A DNA stretch of 63,273 bases from Thermoleophilaceae bacterium (lineage in GTDB: Bacteria; Actinomycetota; Thermoleophilia; Solirubrobacterales; Thermoleophilaceae): contig JADGHQ010000007.1 in assembly GCA_019683805.1 (NCBI GenBank), forward strand, positions 1 to 63,273. The letters run 5' to 3'. The notes beneath the pieces were generated by a model that was not told where the DNA came from, searched no databases, and saw only the letters and a program-made list of their open reading frames with translations. The position numbers and the translations under genes were made by a program. Below are positions 23,777-33,344 of the stretch, in pieces; the first letter of the stretch is position 1, and every line of letters begins with the position of its first letter.

Positions 23777-24223
23777 CTAGCCCTGTCGCGGGATCTCGTC
23801 GACGTGCCGGATGTTCGCGAGGTCGTCCTCGTCCGCGCTCGGCTCGCCGCTGAACCAGGCGTCGAGGATCTCGCCGAGCACCGCCTCGCTCGTCGAGCGC
23901 AGCGAGAGCGCGAGCACGTTCGCGTCGTTCCAGCGGCGCGCGCCGCGCGCGGTCTCGGCGTCAGCGCACAGCGCCGCGCGCACGCCGTCGACCTTGTTCG
24001 CAGCGATCGACGCGCCCGTACCGGTCCAGCAGCACACGATCGCCTGGTCGGCGCGCCCCTCGGCCACGTCGCGGGCCGCCGCCTCGCTCGCCCAGGCCCA
24101 GTCGGCGCGCTCCCCGTCGGCGAGCGCGCCGTGGGGGACCGGCTCGTGCCCGCGCCGGCGGAGCTCCTCGAGCACGGCCTCGGCGACGCCGGTCCGCTCG
24201 TCGGCAGCCACGGCGATCCTCAT
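23777..24223 (-). CDS. rpiB: Ribose-5-phosphate isomerase B family protein
   Basis: This 148-residue protein belongs to the RpiB/LacAB family, which interconverts ribose 5-phosphate and ribulose 5-phosphate. The catalytic Cys and anion loop are in IVCCWTGTGASIAANKVDGVRAAL (about 63-86). Other family segments are MRIAVAADE and WNDANVLALSLR. The usual family motif GTGIGMSIAANK is slightly altered (GTGASIAANK). TACCCT 7 nt upstream implies a leaderless mRNA. A strong hairpin follows the gene. Confidence 0.88.
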   Translation of the reverse strand: MRIAVAADERTGVAEAVLEELRRRGHEPVPHGALADGERADWAWASEAAARDVAEGRADQAIVCCWTGTGASIAANKVDGVRAALCADAETARGARRWNDANVLALSLRSTSEAVLGEILDAWFSGEPSADEDDLANIRHVDEIPRQG

Positions 24224-24230
24224 GCCAGGG

Positions 24231-24236
24231 AGGGTA
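24231..24236 (-). promoter_or_regulatory. Leaderless promoter of rpiB, -10 TACCCT
   Basis: TACCCT on the minus strand, 7 nt before ATG 24223. Confidence 0.55.
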
Positions 24237-24279
24237 GAGGCGGGCGCGGGGGGCGCGGCGCGTGCGCCAAGATAGGCCG

Positions 24280-25128
24280 GTGCCCGAGCTGCCCGAAGTC
24301 GAGATCACCGCGCGCCGCCTCGACCGCGCGCTCGCGGGCGCGCGCGTCGAGTCGGCCGTCGCCCCCGGGATGGTGACGCTGAAGACGCTCGACCCGCCGC
24401 TCGACTCGCTCGCGGGGCGGGAGCTCACCCACGTGCGCCGCCGCGGCAAGATGCCGATCGTCGAGTTCGGCGACCTCGCGCTGCTGATCCACCTGATGTC
24501 CGCCGGGCGGCTGCAGCTCTTCGACAGGCGCGCCTCGCTGCGGGACCGCCGCTCGCGCATCCTGATCCGGCTCGCGGACGGGCGCGAGCTGCGCCTGCGC
24601 GAGCTCGGCACCCAGCAGCGGGCCTGGGCGAAGCTGCTCCGGGTGGACGCGGTGGACGCCGACGAGGCGGTGGCGACGCTCGGGCCGGAGGCCCACCCGG
24701 CGCCGCCGCTCGACGAGCTCGAGCGGATCGTCGACCAGCCGCGCCGCCTGCACCCGCTCCTGCGCGACCAGCGCGCGATCGCCGGCATCGGCCGCGCGTG
24801 GGTGGACGAGATCCTGTGGGAGGCGCGGCTCTCCCCGTTCCGGCAGGGCTCGGACCTCGACGGCGAGCAGGTCGAGGCGCTGCGCGGCGCTATCGATGTG
24901 GTGCTCGGCGCGGCGCTCGCGCACTACGAGGAGGTGGTGGGCGACTCGCTCCCCGACAAGGCGCCGATGCCGCTGAAGGTGCACGGCAGGCAGGGCGAGC
25001 TCTGCCCGCGCTGCGGCGCGACGCTCGCCGCCGTCTTCTTCAAGGAGCACGTGACGACGTACTGCCCAGAGGAGCAGACCGCCGGGCGCGTCCTCAAGGA
25101 CCGCCGGCTGTCGCGGCTCCTCAAGTGA
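24280..25128 (+). CDS. Fpg/Nei-family DNA glycosylase with altered zinc finger
   Basis: This 282-residue protein resembles formamidopyrimidine/endonuclease VIII glycosylases that excise oxidised bases. GTG 24280 is certain because the catalytic N-terminal Pro2-Glu3 of PELPEVE must follow the initiator. The beta-hairpin lysine is in RRRGKMPIVEF, and the H2TH region is present (about 155-200). The C-terminal finger has Cys242, Cys245 and Cys262 with the family's 17-residue spacing, but the fourth zinc ligand is Glu265 (CPEEQ, not CPxCQ) and His257 replaces the usual finger Arg. The Bcp gene follows 14 nt downstream, fitting an oxidative-damage theme. Confidence 0.88.
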   Translation: MPELPEVEITARRLDRALAGARVESAVAPGMVTLKTLDPPLDSLAGRELTHVRRRGKMPIVEFGDLALLIHLMSAGRLQLFDRRASLRDRRSRILIRLADGRELRLRELGTQQRAWAKLLRVDAVDADEAVATLGPEAHPAPPLDELERIVDQPRRLHPLLRDQRAIAGIGRAWVDEILWEARLSPFRQGSDLDGEQVEALRGAIDVVLGAALAHYEEVVGDSLPDKAPMPLKVHGRQGELCPRCGATLAAVFFKEHVTTYCPEEQTAGRVLKDRRLSRLLK

Positions 25129-25142
25129 GCGAGAGGAGAGAC

Positions 25143-25613
25143 ATGGAGATCGGAGACAGCGCGCCCGAGTTCGAGCTGCGCGACCAGCACGGCGAGCCCG
25201 TCAGGCTGTCGGACTTCCGCGGCCGCACGGTCGTCCTCTACTTCTACCCCAAGGCCGACACGCCGGGGTGCACGACGCAGGCCTGCGGGATCCGCGACCG
25301 CACGGCCGAGTACGAGGCAGCAGGCGCGGTCGTGCTCGGCGTCTCGCCGGACAGCGTGGAGGACATCCGCAGGTTCGCCGACAAGCACTCGCTCGGCTTC
25401 ACGCTGCTCGCGGACCCCGACCACTCGGTGGCGGAGGCGTACGGCGTCTGGGGCGAGAAGTCGATGTACGGCCGCAAGTACATGGGCGTGACGCGCTCGA
25501 CCTTCATCATCGACGGCGACGGCCGAATCGCGAGGGTGTTCCCGAAGGTGTCGCCGAAGGCGCACGACGACCTGGTGCTGGGGGCGCTCGCGGATCTGCG
25601 CGAGGCGGCTTGA
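25143..25613 (+). CDS. bcp: Thioredoxin-dependent thiol peroxidase Bcp
   Basis: This 156-residue peroxiredoxin of the Bcp/PrxQ class reduces hydroperoxides using thioredoxin. The peroxidatic Cys lies in KADTPGCTTQACGIRD, with the resolving Cys five residues later, the PrxQ arrangement. A GAGAGGAG ribosome binding site precedes ATG 25143. It follows the Fpg-like gene in a probable operon and is closed by a TTCG-loop hairpin. Confidence 0.95.
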   Translation: MEIGDSAPEFELRDQHGEPVRLSDFRGRTVVLYFYPKADTPGCTTQACGIRDRTAEYEAAGAVVLGVSPDSVEDIRRFADKHSLGFTLLADPDHSVAEAYGVWGEKSMYGRKYMGVTRSTFIIDGDGRIARVFPKVSPKAHDDLVLGALADLREAA

Positions 25614-25631
25614 CCCGCCTCTTCGGGCGGG
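25614..25631 (+). terminator. Terminator hairpin after bcp
   Basis: CCCGCC (25614-25619) pairs with GGCGGG (25626-25631) around TCTTCG, immediately after the bcp stop codon. Confidence 0.6.
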
Positions 25632-25726
25632 AGTAGCTTCTGGAGGACAGCGAGAGGAGCGGCTTCGGCCCCGGTCCGGGGAAGCGCGGGACTCTCGACC
25701 AGGGCGCCGGGGAAGGGGGCTCGCGC

Positions 25727-26047
25727 GTGTTCGCGAGCATTCGAATCTACCGTCTCGACTCGGGTGACATGGACGAGGCGATGCACCGCGTCGACATGCA
25801 CTTGGCCGACAGGCTTGCCGACGAGCCCGGCTTCGTGGCCTACCAGGTCTGCGTCACCTCGGACGACACGATCTGCTCCGTCACGGTCTTCCACGACGAG
25901 GAGGGGGCGCTGCGCTCCAACGACCTCGCCGCGAGCTTCGTGCTGGAGCACCTGTCGGACATGGGCATCACGCGCACCGGCTCGCAGATCGGCGAGGTGA
26001 TGGTGAGCCGGGCGGCGAGCGAGATGCTGGAGCCGGCGCACCACTAG
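25727..26047 (+). CDS. Small ABM-like dimeric alpha-beta barrel protein (106 aa)
   Basis: This 106-residue protein starts at a GTG about 8 nt after AAGGGGG. Its pattern FASIRIYRLDSGDMDEAMHRVD ... EPGFVAYQVCVTSDDTICSVTVFHDEEGALRSND is that of the antibiotic-biosynthesis-monooxygenase (ABM) fold: beta strand, helix, GF-xxY, strand, then sequence xTVFxxEEGAxxS. No catalytic residues can be named. A strong hairpin (26065-26097) follows. Function unknown. Confidence 0.75.
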   Translation: MFASIRIYRLDSGDMDEAMHRVDMHLADRLADEPGFVAYQVCVTSDDTICSVTVFHDEEGALRSNDLAASFVLEHLSDMGITRTGSQIGEVMVSRAASEMLEPAHH

Positions 26048-26064
26048 GGAGCCGGCCCGGGCAC

Positions 26065-26097
26065 GGGCCGAGCGGCGCGCAGCGTGCCGCTCGGCCC
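26065..26097 (+). terminator. 12-bp terminator hairpin
   Basis: GGGCCGAGCGGC (26065-26076) pairs perfectly with 26086-26097 around a 9-nt loop, 18 nt after the preceding stop codon. Confidence 0.6.
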
Positions 26098-26135
26098 CGG
26101 TCGGCGGCTCTCGGCGGCGGGAGGGCGGCTCGCTC

Positions 26136-26141
26136 TAACCT
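26136..26141 (+). promoter_or_regulatory. Leaderless promoter of the broken cation-efflux gene, -10 TAACCT
   Basis: TAACCT ends 7 nt before GTG 26149. It may now drive the downstream DUF1232 and flippase genes. Confidence 0.5.
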
Positions 26142-26148
26142 CCCGGCA

Positions 26149-26430
26149 GTGTCCAACGCGCACCTGCACGCACACCACCACGAGCAGGGCGCGCACTCGC
26201 ACGGCCTCGTGGAGCCCTCGATCAAGCGCTCGCGAGGGGATCCGCGCGGTGACGCTGTCGCTGGCCGTGCTCGGCGGCGCCGCGGCGCTGCAGGCCGTTC
26301 GGCGGTCGTCGCGCTCGGCTTCGACCTCGCCGACCCGCTGATCGGCCTGGGCATCACGCTCGTGATCCCCCGCATCACCTGGGACACCTGGCGCACGGTG
26401 CGCGGAGCCGGCCGCGAGCGCAGCCGTTGA
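26149..26430 (+). pseudogene. Remnant of a CDF-family cation efflux transporter
   Basis: The GTG start opens with the His-rich SNAHLHAHHHEQGAHSHG and LVEPSIKRSR typical of cation diffusion facilitators. A 1-bp deletion near 26234 then shifts the frame, and EGIRAVTLSLAVLGGAAALQ (first membrane helix) is read one frame over. Back in the first frame VVALGFDLADPLIGLGITLV and RITWDTWRTVRG (last membrane helix) follow directly. Thus about four membrane helices between residues ~50 and ~150 are deleted, and the cytoplasmic C-terminal domain is missing. The stop overlaps the next gene's TTG (TTGA). Confidence 0.8.
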
Positions 26431-26828
26431 GCCCCGTGCGCGTCGCCCTCATCGCGCTCGTGGTCTGCGCGGCGCTCTGGGCGCTGCTCGTGGTCGCGCT
26501 GTACCTCGCGGGCCGGCGCTCCGACGCCCGCGCGCTGGCCGGCTTCGTGCCCGACTGCGTCGTGCTGATGAGGAGGCTCGCGACGGACAGGCGCGTTCCG
26601 CGCCGGCGGCGCCTGTGGCTGCTCGCGCTCGCGGGCTACCTCGCCCTGCCGTTCGACCTCGTGCCCGACTTCATCCCGGTCGCCGGCCAGCTCGACGACG
26701 CGATCCTCGTGGCGCTCGCGCTGCGGGCCCTGGTGCGCAGCGCCGGGCCGGAGCTCCTGCGCGAGCACTGGCCCGGCCCGGAGCGCTCGCTCGACGTCCT
26801 CACGAGGCTGGCCGGCGGGTACGGTTGA
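26427..26828 (+). CDS. DUF1232 (YkvA-like) membrane protein
   Basis: This 133-residue protein has an N-terminal membrane helix (about 5-25) and the DUF1232 signature LPFDLVPDFIPVAGQLDDAILVALALRAL (about 77-105). The family is of unknown function, membrane-bound and often beside transporters. A TTG at 26427 is used because it overlaps the previous stop (TTGA); GTG 26436 is an alternative three codons later. It probably once formed an operon with the intact cation efflux gene. Confidence 0.82.
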   Translation: MSPVRVALIALVVCAALWALLVVALYLAGRRSDARALAGFVPDCVVLMRRLATDRRVPRRRRLWLLALAGYLALPFDLVPDFIPVAGQLDDAILVALALRALVRSAGPELLREHWPGPERSLDVLTRLAGGYG

Positions 26829-26831
26829 GCC

Positions 26832-27830
26832 ATGCCCCCGCTGGCGGAGCTCGGCGACTCGTTCAGCTCGTTCTTCGACGCGGTCGACTCGTTCTTCTCG
26901 AACCTCGCGCACGTGCGCTGGGGGTCGCTCCTGATCGCCATCGCCGCGTTCGGCGTCTACCTCTCCCTGCGCGCGCGAGCGTCGTTCAACATCCTGCGCG
27001 CCGCCTATCCGGACACGCGCTTCCGCTACCGCGACATCTGGGGCGCCTACTTCGCGGGCTACGGCTTCAACAGCGTTATCCCGGCCCGCGGCGGCGACGT
27101 CGTGCGCCTGTTCCTGACGAAGACCTCGATCCGGGGGTCGAGCTATTCCGCCGTCGCGGCGAGCTTCGTGGTCGAGATGATCTACGACGCCTGCATGGGC
27201 ATCGTGATCCTCGCCTTCGCGTTCTCCCAGGGGGTGTTCCCGAAGCCGCCGGACTTCTCGAAGCTGCCTGCCTTCGACCTGGCCTGGTTCGCGCAGCACC
27301 CGCAGTTCACCGTATTCCTGCTCACGGCGCTCGTGGTCGGCGCGATGGTCGGCTTCGCCATCCTCTCGCAGCGCATCCGCGCCTTCTGGGCGAGGGTGCG
27401 CCAGGGCTTCACGATCCTGCGCGACCGCGACCGCTACCTCCGCCAGGTGTTCGGGGTGCAGCTCGCCGGGTGGCTGTTCCGCTTCACGGCCTTCTGGCTG
27501 ATGCTCGAGGCGTTCGGGATCGGGGGGTCGGTGCGCAACGTCCTGCTCGTGCTCGGCGTGCAGGCGGTGTCCGCCGTCGTCCCGTTCACGCCGGGCGGGG
27601 CGGGCGTGCAGCAGGCCCTGCTCGTGAAGGTCTTCAGCGGCACGGCCCGGGCGACGACGGTGGCGGCCTACTCCGTCGGGCAGCAGATCGCGATCGCGGT
27701 GTTCACGTTCGCGGTGGGCTTCGCCGCGCTCGCGTTCATCTTCCGCATCCGCAGCTTCAAGGAGGTCGTCCGCCGCGGCCAGGAGGAGCGGGCGGCGGAG
27801 AGGCAGGCGCCGGCGGTGAGCGCCGGCTAG
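26832..27830 (+). CDS. Lysylphosphatidylglycerol-synthase-TM/UPF0104 family membrane protein
   Basis: This 332-residue protein has about seven to eight membrane helices. GYGFNSVIPARGGDVVRLFL and VVPFTPGGAGVQQALLV are the family's two conserved glycine/proline motifs (AglD/MprF-TM/YbhN-like flippases or transporters). It starts 3 nt after the DUF1232 stop. It has a short basic cytoplasmic tail. It probably moves a lipid or lipid-linked molecule; the substrate is unknown. Its stop overlaps the stop of the convergent small gene. Confidence 0.87.
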   Translation: MPPLAELGDSFSSFFDAVDSFFSNLAHVRWGSLLIAIAAFGVYLSLRARASFNILRAAYPDTRFRYRDIWGAYFAGYGFNSVIPARGGDVVRLFLTKTSIRGSSYSAVAASFVVEMIYDACMGIVILAFAFSQGVFPKPPDFSKLPAFDLAWFAQHPQFTVFLLTALVVGAMVGFAILSQRIRAFWARVRQGFTILRDRDRYLRQVFGVQLAGWLFRFTAFWLMLEAFGIGGSVRNVLLVLGVQAVSAVVPFTPGGAGVQQALLVKVFSGTARATTVAAYSVGQQIAIAVFTFAVGFAALAFIFRIRSFKEVVRRGQEERAAERQAPAVSAG

Positions 27831-28105
27831 GTCCCGAAGCCCTCGCGGGCCTCGCGCACCAGCGTGACCGCCTCGGGGAAGAGCGTGCCCATTGCGCGGC
27901 GCAGGTCCTGCGCCTGCTGCTCGACGCTCCCCTGGAGGTTGAGCCGCTCGAGCCCCGCGACGGTCATGTCGACGGCGAGCTTGATCGCGTTGTCCGCCCA
28001 GGCGACGCGCTGGGCGCCCTGCATCTGCTCGGCGAACTCCGCCATGCGGCGCCGGAGCTCGTCCGGGTCGCCGAACAGGCCGCCGAAGGGGTCCTCGGAT
28101 GACAT
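27827..28105 (-). CDS. Hypothetical protein (92 aa)
   Basis: This 92-residue helical, acidic protein begins MSSEDPFGGLFGDPDELRRRMAEFAEQM. I do not recognise the family. The MSSEDPFGGLFG opening resembles those seen in several actinobacterial accessory proteins. ATG 28105 is fixed by TAGAAT 7 nt upstream (leaderless). It overlaps the flippase gene tail to tail by 4 nt and is divergent from the CBS gene. Confidence 0.7.
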   Translation of the reverse strand: MSSEDPFGGLFGDPDELRRRMAEFAEQMQGAQRVAWADNAIKLAVDMTVAGLERLNLQGSVEQQAQDLRRAMGTLFPEAVTLVREAREGFGT

Positions 28106-28112
28106 GGACCTG

Positions 28113-28118
28113 ATTCTA
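28113..28118 (-). promoter_or_regulatory. Leaderless promoter, -10 TAGAAT
   Basis: TAGAAT (minus strand), 7 nt before ATG 28105; close to the TATAAT consensus. Confidence 0.6.
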
Positions 28119-28155
28119 GGCGCGTCCGCCCGCCGCCCCTGACGCACGCCCGCCC

Positions 28156-28161
28156 TACACT
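28156..28161 (+). promoter_or_regulatory. Leaderless promoter of the CBS gene, -10 TACACT
   Basis: TACACT ends 6 nt before GTG 28168 and starts the CBS/28617/28819 operon. Confidence 0.55.
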
Positions 28162-28167
28162 CGGTCC

Positions 28168-28614
28168 GTGCCCATCAGCGACGTGATGACGCATCCCGTG
28201 GTGACCGCGGACGGCTCCACGAGCCTGCGCGAGGTCGGCACACTGATGCGCGATCGCAACGTCGGCTCGGTGGTGATCTGCGAGCACGGCCATCCGGTGG
28301 GCGTGGTGACGGACCGCGACCTCGCGCTCGCGGTCGTCGCCGACGGCGTCGACCCGCAGGAGCAGGTCGGCGCCCACGCCACGCGCCCGCTCGTCACCGG
28401 CGAGGTCGAGATGGAGCTCGAGGAGGCGGTGGCGCTGATGGTCCAGCACCGCATCCGCCGACTGCCCGTGATGCGCGAGAGCGAGCTGGCGGGCATCGTC
28501 ACGATCGACGACCTGGCGGTCCGGGCCGGCGACCTCTCGCTCGCCCAGCGGATCACGGCCGAGGTCGCGAAGGCGGCGCTGCCCGAGTTCTTCTTCCACC
28601 AGCGCGGAGGCTGA
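28168..28614 (+). CDS. Paired CBS-domain protein
   Basis: This 148-residue protein is made of two CBS domains that bind adenosine nucleotides. Domain 1 is MTHPVVTADGSTSLREVGTLM ... VGVVTDRDL; domain 2 is HATRPLVTGEVEMELEEAVALMVQHRIRRLPVM ... GIVTIDDL. It may sense energy charge and regulate a partner. It heads an operon with two small genes. GTG 28168 is set by the -10 hexamer 6 nt upstream. Confidence 0.9.
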   Translation: MPISDVMTHPVVTADGSTSLREVGTLMRDRNVGSVVICEHGHPVGVVTDRDLALAVVADGVDPQEQVGAHATRPLVTGEVEMELEEAVALMVQHRIRRLPVMRESELAGIVTIDDLAVRAGDLSLAQRITAEVAKAALPEFFFHQRGG

Positions 28615-28616
28615 GC

Positions 28617-28826
28617 GTGGCCACGCTAGCTCCCGAGCAGCGCCGCAAGCGCGAGCTGGTCGAGGGCGCGATCCGCCTGATGGCGCCCGCGCTCGATCTG
28701 GTGCTCGCGATCGGCGAGCGCGTGTCTCGCCTCGTCGAGCCCGAGGACCCCGAGTACTATCCGCCGCGCGCGGGGGACATCGAGCCGCCCGCAACCACCC
28801 GAGCGGAGACACGAGCAGGTGACTAG
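28617..28826 (+). CDS. Hypothetical protein (69 aa)
   Basis: This 69-residue protein has one helix LVEGAIRLMAPALDLVLAIGERVSRLVEPED and a polar tail ending PRAGDIEPPATTRAETRAGD. It lies 2 nt after the CBS gene and its last 8 nt overlap the next gene, so it is part of the operon. Family unknown; the position and uninterrupted coupling argue that it is real. Confidence 0.6.
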   Translation: MATLAPEQRRKRELVEGAIRLMAPALDLVLAIGERVSRLVEPEDPEYYPPRAGDIEPPATTRAETRAGD

Positions 28827-29826
28827 CGACACAGCGGCCGCGCACGCCGCCACCCGCGGCGCCCCCGCGCCTACGCCCGAGGCCCAGGTCGCGTGGGAGC
28901 GCCGGGTCGGGCGCTGGGCGGCGCTCGCCGCGTTCGCGAGCGTGGCGTTCTCGGTCGCGAGCCTCCTCTATTACAAGAACGCGCACATCCCCACGGGGTC
29001 CGACCGCACCGACGAGGCGCTCCACCAGGTCGACCTCCACTCCGGCGTCGTGATCGGGACCGGAGTGCTCCAGGGCCTCGCGATCCTCGTGGTCGCGCCC
29101 GCGCTCTGGTTCCTCTACCGGGCGACCCGCTACCGCAGGCCCGCGATCCCGCGCGCCGCGCTGGCGCTCGCGGTGGCCGCCCCGCTGGCCGTCGCCGGGT
29201 TCACGATCGCAAGCCAGACGATCTTCACGCACGTCGCTCACGACTACGTGTCGCGGCCGGCGCCCGACGCGAGCGCGCTCCACCGGATCACCGACCCGAA
29301 GGCCTACGCGGACGCCGCCGCGGCGCTCGACCCGAACGAGCGCGCGAAGGACGCTCTCAAGGACAGCTCGCTCACCACCATCAGCGCCTTCGCGCTCGCC
29401 GCGAACCTCGCGCTCGGGTTCGCGTTCGTGATCGTCTCCCTGAACGCGATGCGCGCCGGGCTGCTGAGCCGCTTCATGGGCATCATCGGGATCATCATCG
29501 GCGTGCTGTACGTGCTGCCCATCGGCGGCCCGTTCCTGCAGTTCTTCTGGTTCGGCGCGCTCGGCTTCCTGTTCCTCGACCGCTGGCCGCGCGGACGCGG
29601 ACCGGCTTGGGAGACCGGCGAGGCGATCCCCTGGCCGACGGCCGGCGACCTCCACGGCGACGGCGGCGACCGGCCCACGCTGCTCGGCGGCAGGCCGCGC
29701 CCGGACTCCGGCGAGGCGGAGCGGTCAGAGGCGCCGGAGCCCCCGGAGCGCGCCGAGGCTCAGAAGTCCGCCGCCGTCGGGGCCGCGGCCGCGCGCCGCA
29801 AGAAGCGCAAGCGCAAGCGCCGCTAA
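28819..29826 (+). CDS. Multi-spanning membrane protein (335 aa)
   Basis: This protein has about six membrane helices: AALAAFASVAFSVASLLYY near residue 33, GVVIGTGVLQGLAILVVAPAL, AALALAVAAPLAVAGFTI, LTTISAFALAANLALGFAF, FMGIIGIIIGVLYVLPIGG, and FLQFFWFGALGFLFL, with an extracytoplasmic loop rich in charged residues between the third and fourth. The C-terminal tail (about 265-335) is highly charged and ends in a poly-Lys/Arg cluster. It resembles DUF4386-type integral membrane proteins. It is the third gene of the CBS operon; function unknown. Confidence 0.75.
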   Translation: MTSDTAAAHAATRGAPAPTPEAQVAWERRVGRWAALAAFASVAFSVASLLYYKNAHIPTGSDRTDEALHQVDLHSGVVIGTGVLQGLAILVVAPALWFLYRATRYRRPAIPRAALALAVAAPLAVAGFTIASQTIFTHVAHDYVSRPAPDASALHRITDPKAYADAAAALDPNERAKDALKDSSLTTISAFALAANLALGFAFVIVSLNAMRAGLLSRFMGIIGIIIGVLYVLPIGGPFLQFFWFGALGFLFLDRWPRGRGPAWETGEAIPWPTAGDLHGDGGDRPTLLGGRPRPDSGEAERSEAPEPPERAEAQKSAAVGAAAARRKKRKRKRR

Positions 29827-29831
29827 CCGGG

Positions 29832-31196
29832 CTAGGCGATCGCGGGCGCGTCCGGCAGCCGGTCGAGCGCCGCCTGCATGTCGGCCTCCGAGAACTCGAC
29901 GTCCTCGAGCGTGCCGGCGAGGTAGGCGTCATAGGCGGCCATGTCGAAGTGCCCGTGGCCGGAGAGCCCGAACAGGATCACGCGCTTCTCGCCCGCCTCG
30001 CGCGCGGCGAGCGCCTCGTCCACGGCGGCGCGGATCGCGTGCGCCGGCTCGGGCCCCGGCACGATCCCCTCGCTGCGGGCGAACCGCACCGCGGCCTCGA
30101 ACGCGGGGTTCTGCGCGTACGCGCGCGCCTCGACGATGCCCTCCTTCACGAGCGCGCACAGCAGCGGCGCGTCGCCGTGGTACCGCAGGCCGCCGGCGTG
30201 CACGGGCGGCGGCACGAAGTCGTGGCCGAGCGTGTACATCGGCAGGAGCGGCGTCATGCCGACGGTGTCGCCGAAGTCGTAGCGGTAGACGCCGCGCGTG
30301 AGCGTCGGGCAGGCCGCCGGCTCGGCGCCGATGAAGCGCGTCTTCGCCTCGCCGCGCAGCACGCGCCGGACGAAGGGGAAGATCAGCCCGGCGAAGTTCG
30401 ACCCGCCGCCGACGCAGCCGATCACCACGTCCGGCTCCTCGCCGGCCATCTGCATCTGCGCGAGCGCCTCCTGCCCGATCACGGTCTGGTGCAGGCACAC
30501 GTGGTTGAGCACCGAGCCGAGCGAGTAGTTCGTCTCCGGGTCCTTCGCCGCCACCTCGACGGCCTCGGAGATCGCGATGCCCAGCGAGCCGGTCGGGTGG
30601 CCCTGCTGCGAGCGGCCGGCGTCGGTCGTGTCGCTCGGCGAGCGGTGCACCGTCGCGCCCCAGGTCTGCATCATCGAGCGGCGGTAGGGCTTCTGGTCGT
30701 AGCTCGCGCCGACCATGTAGACCACGCACTCGAGCCCGAGCAGGCTGCACGCGAACGCGAGCGCCGAGCCCCACTGGCCCGCGCCCGTCTCGGTCACGAG
30801 CCGCTTGATGCCGGCCTGCTTGTTCTCGTAGGCCTGCGCCACGGCGCTGTTCGGCTTGTGCGAGCCGGCCGGCGAGACCCCCTCGTACTTGAAGTAGATG
30901 TGCGCGGGCGTGTCGAGCGCCTTCTCGAGCCGGCGCGCCCGGTAGAGCGGCGTCGGGCGCCAGAGCTTGTAGACCTCGCGGACCTCGTCCGGGATCTCGA
31001 CGAGCGGCTCCGGCGAGACCTCCTGCCGGATCAGCGCCTCGGGGAAGATCGGCGCGAGGTCGGCGGGACCGGCGGGCTCGAGCGTCTGCGGGTTGAGCGG
31101 CGGGACCGGGTCGCCGGGGAGGTCCGGGATGATGTTGACCCAGTGGGTCGGCAGCTCACGCTCGGGCAGCGTGTACTTGACGGTCTCGTCGCTCAC
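29832..31196 (-). CDS. TrpB2-type tryptophan synthase beta chain
   Basis: This 454-residue PLP enzyme belongs to the TrpB2 group. The PLP lysine is Lys114 in GSHKPNSA, with [11 protein letters not shown] carrying the catalytic Glu and [11 protein letters not shown] the phosphate loop. It is longer than TrpB1 and has the N-terminal TrpB2 region [14 protein letters not shown]. TrpB2 proteins condense indole or a related acceptor with serine. No trpA, trpC or other trp gene is nearby. An excellent AAGGAGG lies 9 nt upstream of GTG 31196. Confidence 0.92.
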   Translation of the reverse strand: MSDETVKYTLPERELPTHWVNIIPDLPGDPVPPLNPQTLEPAGPADLAPIFPEALIRQEVSPEPLVEIPDEVREVYKLWRPTPLYRARRLEKALDTPAHIYFKYEGVSPAGSHKPNSAVAQAYENKQAGIKRLVTETGAGQWGSALAFACSLLGLECVVYMVGASYDQKPYRRSMMQTWGATVHRSPSDTTDAGRSQQGHPTGSLGIAISEAVEVAAKDPETNYSLGSVLNHVCLHQTVIGQEALAQMQMAGEEPDVVIGCVGGGSNFAGLIFPFVRRVLRGEAKTRFIGAEPAACPTLTRGVYRYDFGDTVGMTPLLPMYTLGHDFVPPPVHAGGLRYHGDAPLLCALVKEGIVEARAYAQNPAFEAAVRFARSEGIVPGPEPAHAIRAAVDEALAAREAGEKRVILFGLSGHGHFDMAAYDAYLAGTLEDVEFSEADMQAALDRLPDAPAIA

Positions 31197-31261
31197 TCGT
31201 CATCTCCTCCTTGGGGGCGACGCGATTCTAAGGCCGCGGCTCAGGCGGCCGCCTGGACGCT

Positions 31262-31287
31262 GCGCGGGCCGGCGAGCCGGCCCGCGC
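31262..31287 (-). terminator. 12-bp terminator hairpin after acs
   Basis: 31262-31273 is the perfect reverse complement of 31276-31287, 15 nt downstream of the acs stop. In RNA the stem would be 11 bp with a four-base loop. Confidence 0.65.
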
Positions 31288-31302
31288 CGGAGCGCCGTCG
31301 CG

Positions 31303-33270
<1,968 letters not shown>

Positions 33271-33295
33271 CTGCTCCTCCCTCGATCGCCCTACG

Positions 33296-33343
33296 GGCAG
33301 GTCGTCTGGCTGCCGGAGTCGGGTTCCGGCGCTGTCCCGCCAG
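33296..33343 (-). other. Leader element with a B12-box-like sequence upstream of acs
   Basis: On the minus strand AGCCAGACGACCTGCC (33311-33296) differs from the remembered cobalamin-riboswitch B12 box AGCCAGGAGACCTGCC at two bases. A GCCGGA/TCCGGC hairpin (33312-33330) sits directly before it and an outer GCCAG/CTGGC pair encloses it. The rest of a B12 riboswitch core is not seen; the upstream sequence is rpe coding. Could be coincidence. Confidence 0.3.
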
Positions 33344-33344
33344 C

